Shown: positions 33,620 through 34,528 of the stretch, piece by piece
How positions within the stretch are numbered: the stretch's first letter is position 1
Layout of the letters: every line of letters starts with the position of its first letter
Origin: Terriglobia bacterium
GTDB taxonomy: Bacteria > Acidobacteriota > Terriglobia > Terriglobales > SCQP01
NCBI GenBank assembly: GCA_021323595.1
Contig: JAJPKR010000032.1
Location: 1 to 34,528, forward strand
Direction: 5' to 3'
Length of the DNA stretch: 34,528 nt
Position numbers and translations under genes: made by a program
The notes under the pieces: generated by a model
Database searches by the model: none
Told to the model about the DNA's origin: nothing
What the model saw: the letters and a program-made list of their open reading frames with translations, nothing else

Positions 33620-34426
33620 ATGGCCGCCGCTTCCGCGCCTTCCGCTCCTTCCGCGCCTGCCGCGCCACCCTTTTTCGCCTTCGAGCACGTCTCGAAGGCC
33701 TTCGGCGCGAACCGCGTCCTGGAAGACGTGAGCTTCACCGTGGCGCGCGGCGAGACGCTCTGCATCATGGGCCGCAGCGGCGTGGGCAAGTCGGTGAGCC
33801 TGCGCCTCTTCATGGGTTTCTTGAAACCCGATCAGGGCCGCGTCATCGCCGCCGAAAACGACATCACCGATTGGAGCGAGGCCCAGCTCACGCGGCTGCA
33901 CGAAAAGGTGACGATGGTGTTCCAATCCGGCGCTCTTTTCGACTCGCTTACGGTGGGCGAAAACGTCGCCTTTCCGCTCGAGCAGCGCGGCAGCCTCTCG
34001 GAAGAGGAAATCGCCACGGTGGTGGACGGCCTGCTGGACATGCTGGAGATCCGCCGCTACCGCGACGAGTTGCCCGCCCGGCTTTCGACCGGTATGAAGC
34101 GCGCGGTGGCCATCGCCCGCGCCCTCGCCGCCCGCCCCGAAGGCATCCTCTACGACGAACCGACGACGATGGTGGATCCGCTGATGGTGCAGACCATCGC
34201 CGATCTGATGCAAAAGGTGCAGCACCAGGTCAAGCTCACCAGCGTCGTCGTCACCCACGACACCCGCCTGGCGCGCCGCTTGGGCGACCGCGTGGTGCTG
34301 CTCCACGACAGCCGCTTGCGCTTCATCGGCACGGTCGCGGAGATGGACGCCAGCGACGATCCCGTTCTCAAGACATTTTTGGCCGAGGACGAAGTGACGC
34401 TTGCCGCCGCCGGCCCCCGCAGCTAG
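33620..34426 (+). CDS. MlaF-like ABC transporter ATP-binding protein
   Basis: The 268-residue ATPase probably powers phospholipid or hydrophobic substrate transport with an MlaE permease and MCE protein. An N-terminal Ala/Ser/Pro repeat of about 16 residues precedes the domain. Walker A GRSGVGKS is at 51-58, a Q-loop MVFQSGALFDSLTV, the signature LSTGMKRAVAIARAL from 155, Walker B with Asp179-Glu180 (ILYDEPTT) and the H-loop VVVTHD. The FQSGALFDSLTVxENVAFPL stretch is the characteristic MlaF/Ttg2A pattern. The ABC signature is LSTGM rather than LSGGM. No MlaE or MlaD gene is adjacent within the window, and the sequence downstream changes character. Confidence 0.9.
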   Translation: MAAASAPSAPSAPAAPPFFAFEHVSKAFGANRVLEDVSFTVARGETLCIMGRSGVGKSVSLRLFMGFLKPDQGRVIAAENDITDWSEAQLTRLHEKVTMVFQSGALFDSLTVGENVAFPLEQRGSLSEEEIATVVDGLLDMLEIRRYRDELPARLSTGMKRAVAIARALAARPEGILYDEPTTMVDPLMVQTIADLMQKVQHQVKLTSVVVTHDTRLARRLGDRVVLLHDSRLRFIGTVAEMDASDDPVLKTFLAEDEVTLAAAGPRS

Positions 34427-34474
34427 CTGTGAAGTTTCAATAGGTTGTCCACTCGACCCGGATCGGAGAAGCTG

Positions 34475-34528
34475 ATGGTGACCAAACCGAAGGCTTCAAG
34501 GAAGAGGATCGAATGGACTGTCACCAGA
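34475..34528 (+). CDS. possible start of a further gene, truncated by the window end
   Basis: ATG 34475 follows a GGAGA Shine-Dalgarno candidate at 34465-34469 by 5 bases and opens a frame of 18 codons (MVTKPKASRKRIEWTVTR) to the end of the window. A GTG follows directly. The short basic start is not MlaE-like. The region from about 34430 looks less GC-rich than the rest. Too little is present to identify it. Confidence 0.35.
   Translation, partial: MVTKPKASRKRIEWTVTR

Noticed and set aside
33622-33667. repeated TCCGCGCCT/TCCGCTCCT units at the start of the MlaF-like gene
   Set aside because: They encode a simple Ala-Ser-Pro leader and look like low-complexity coding sequence, not a functional DNA repeat.

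Overview
This is a very GC-rich, densely packed bacterial chromosome segment. No CRISPR array, rRNA, tRNA, complete insertion sequence or prophage was recognised. The gene content fits Acidobacteriota best: MacB/ADOP-type permeases, a zinc metalloprotease of the DUF5117 type, an M1 aminopeptidase with HEAT repeats, a GMC oxidoreductase with a gluconate dehydrogenase subunit-3 partner, a MerR-like/TPR protein and many small secreted proteins of unknown function. This assignment is an inference from gene families and composition, not from a phylogenetic marker search.

Layout. 1-98 is the 3' tip of a MacB/FtsX-type permease. 378-7221 (minus) is a tightly overlapping tripartite efflux operon: three tandem paralogous membrane fusion proteins, one FtsX/MacB-type permease without an ATPase domain, and a TolC-like outer membrane channel. 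7351-12278 (plus) holds two secreted zinc metalloproteases. 12340-15416 (minus) reads, in transcription order, a P-loop kinase/dCMP deaminase fusion, a SAM methyltransferase, a fumarylacetoacetate-hydrolase-family enzyme and a DUF3592 membrane protein. A divergent NUDIX gene faces it. 16144-18616 (plus) is the conserved rplU-rpmA-obgE-nadD housekeeping cluster behind a clear sigma70 promoter; rplU carries an apparent frameshift. 18645-20081 (minus) is gltX. 20207-23862 holds a putative lipoprotein, two secreted proteins of unknown function and a MerR-like/TPR protein.

23863-24664 is about 800 bases with no supportable gene and a different texture. 24677-32085 (plus) holds gamma-glutamyltransferase, a xylose-isomerase-like TIM barrel, a possible small ORF, asnS, arginase, and a GMC oxidoreductase with its Tat-targeted small subunit. 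A class IV aminotransferase (minus), a small unknown protein and an MlaF-like ABC ATPase (plus) close the window. The last 100 bases are noticeably less GC-rich.

Two themes recur. First, many gene starts have a TANNNT hexamer exactly six bases upstream of the start codon and no Shine-Dalgarno, which suggests leaderless transcripts. Second, operons are compressed by 4-base ATGA/GTGA overlaps. The most interesting loci are the kinase/dCMP deaminase fusion (same domain order as the antiphage deaminase AvcD/DcdV and yeast Dcd1), the triple-adaptor efflux operon with no ATPase in view, and the iron-sulfur-like cysteine cluster in the GMC oxidoreductase.
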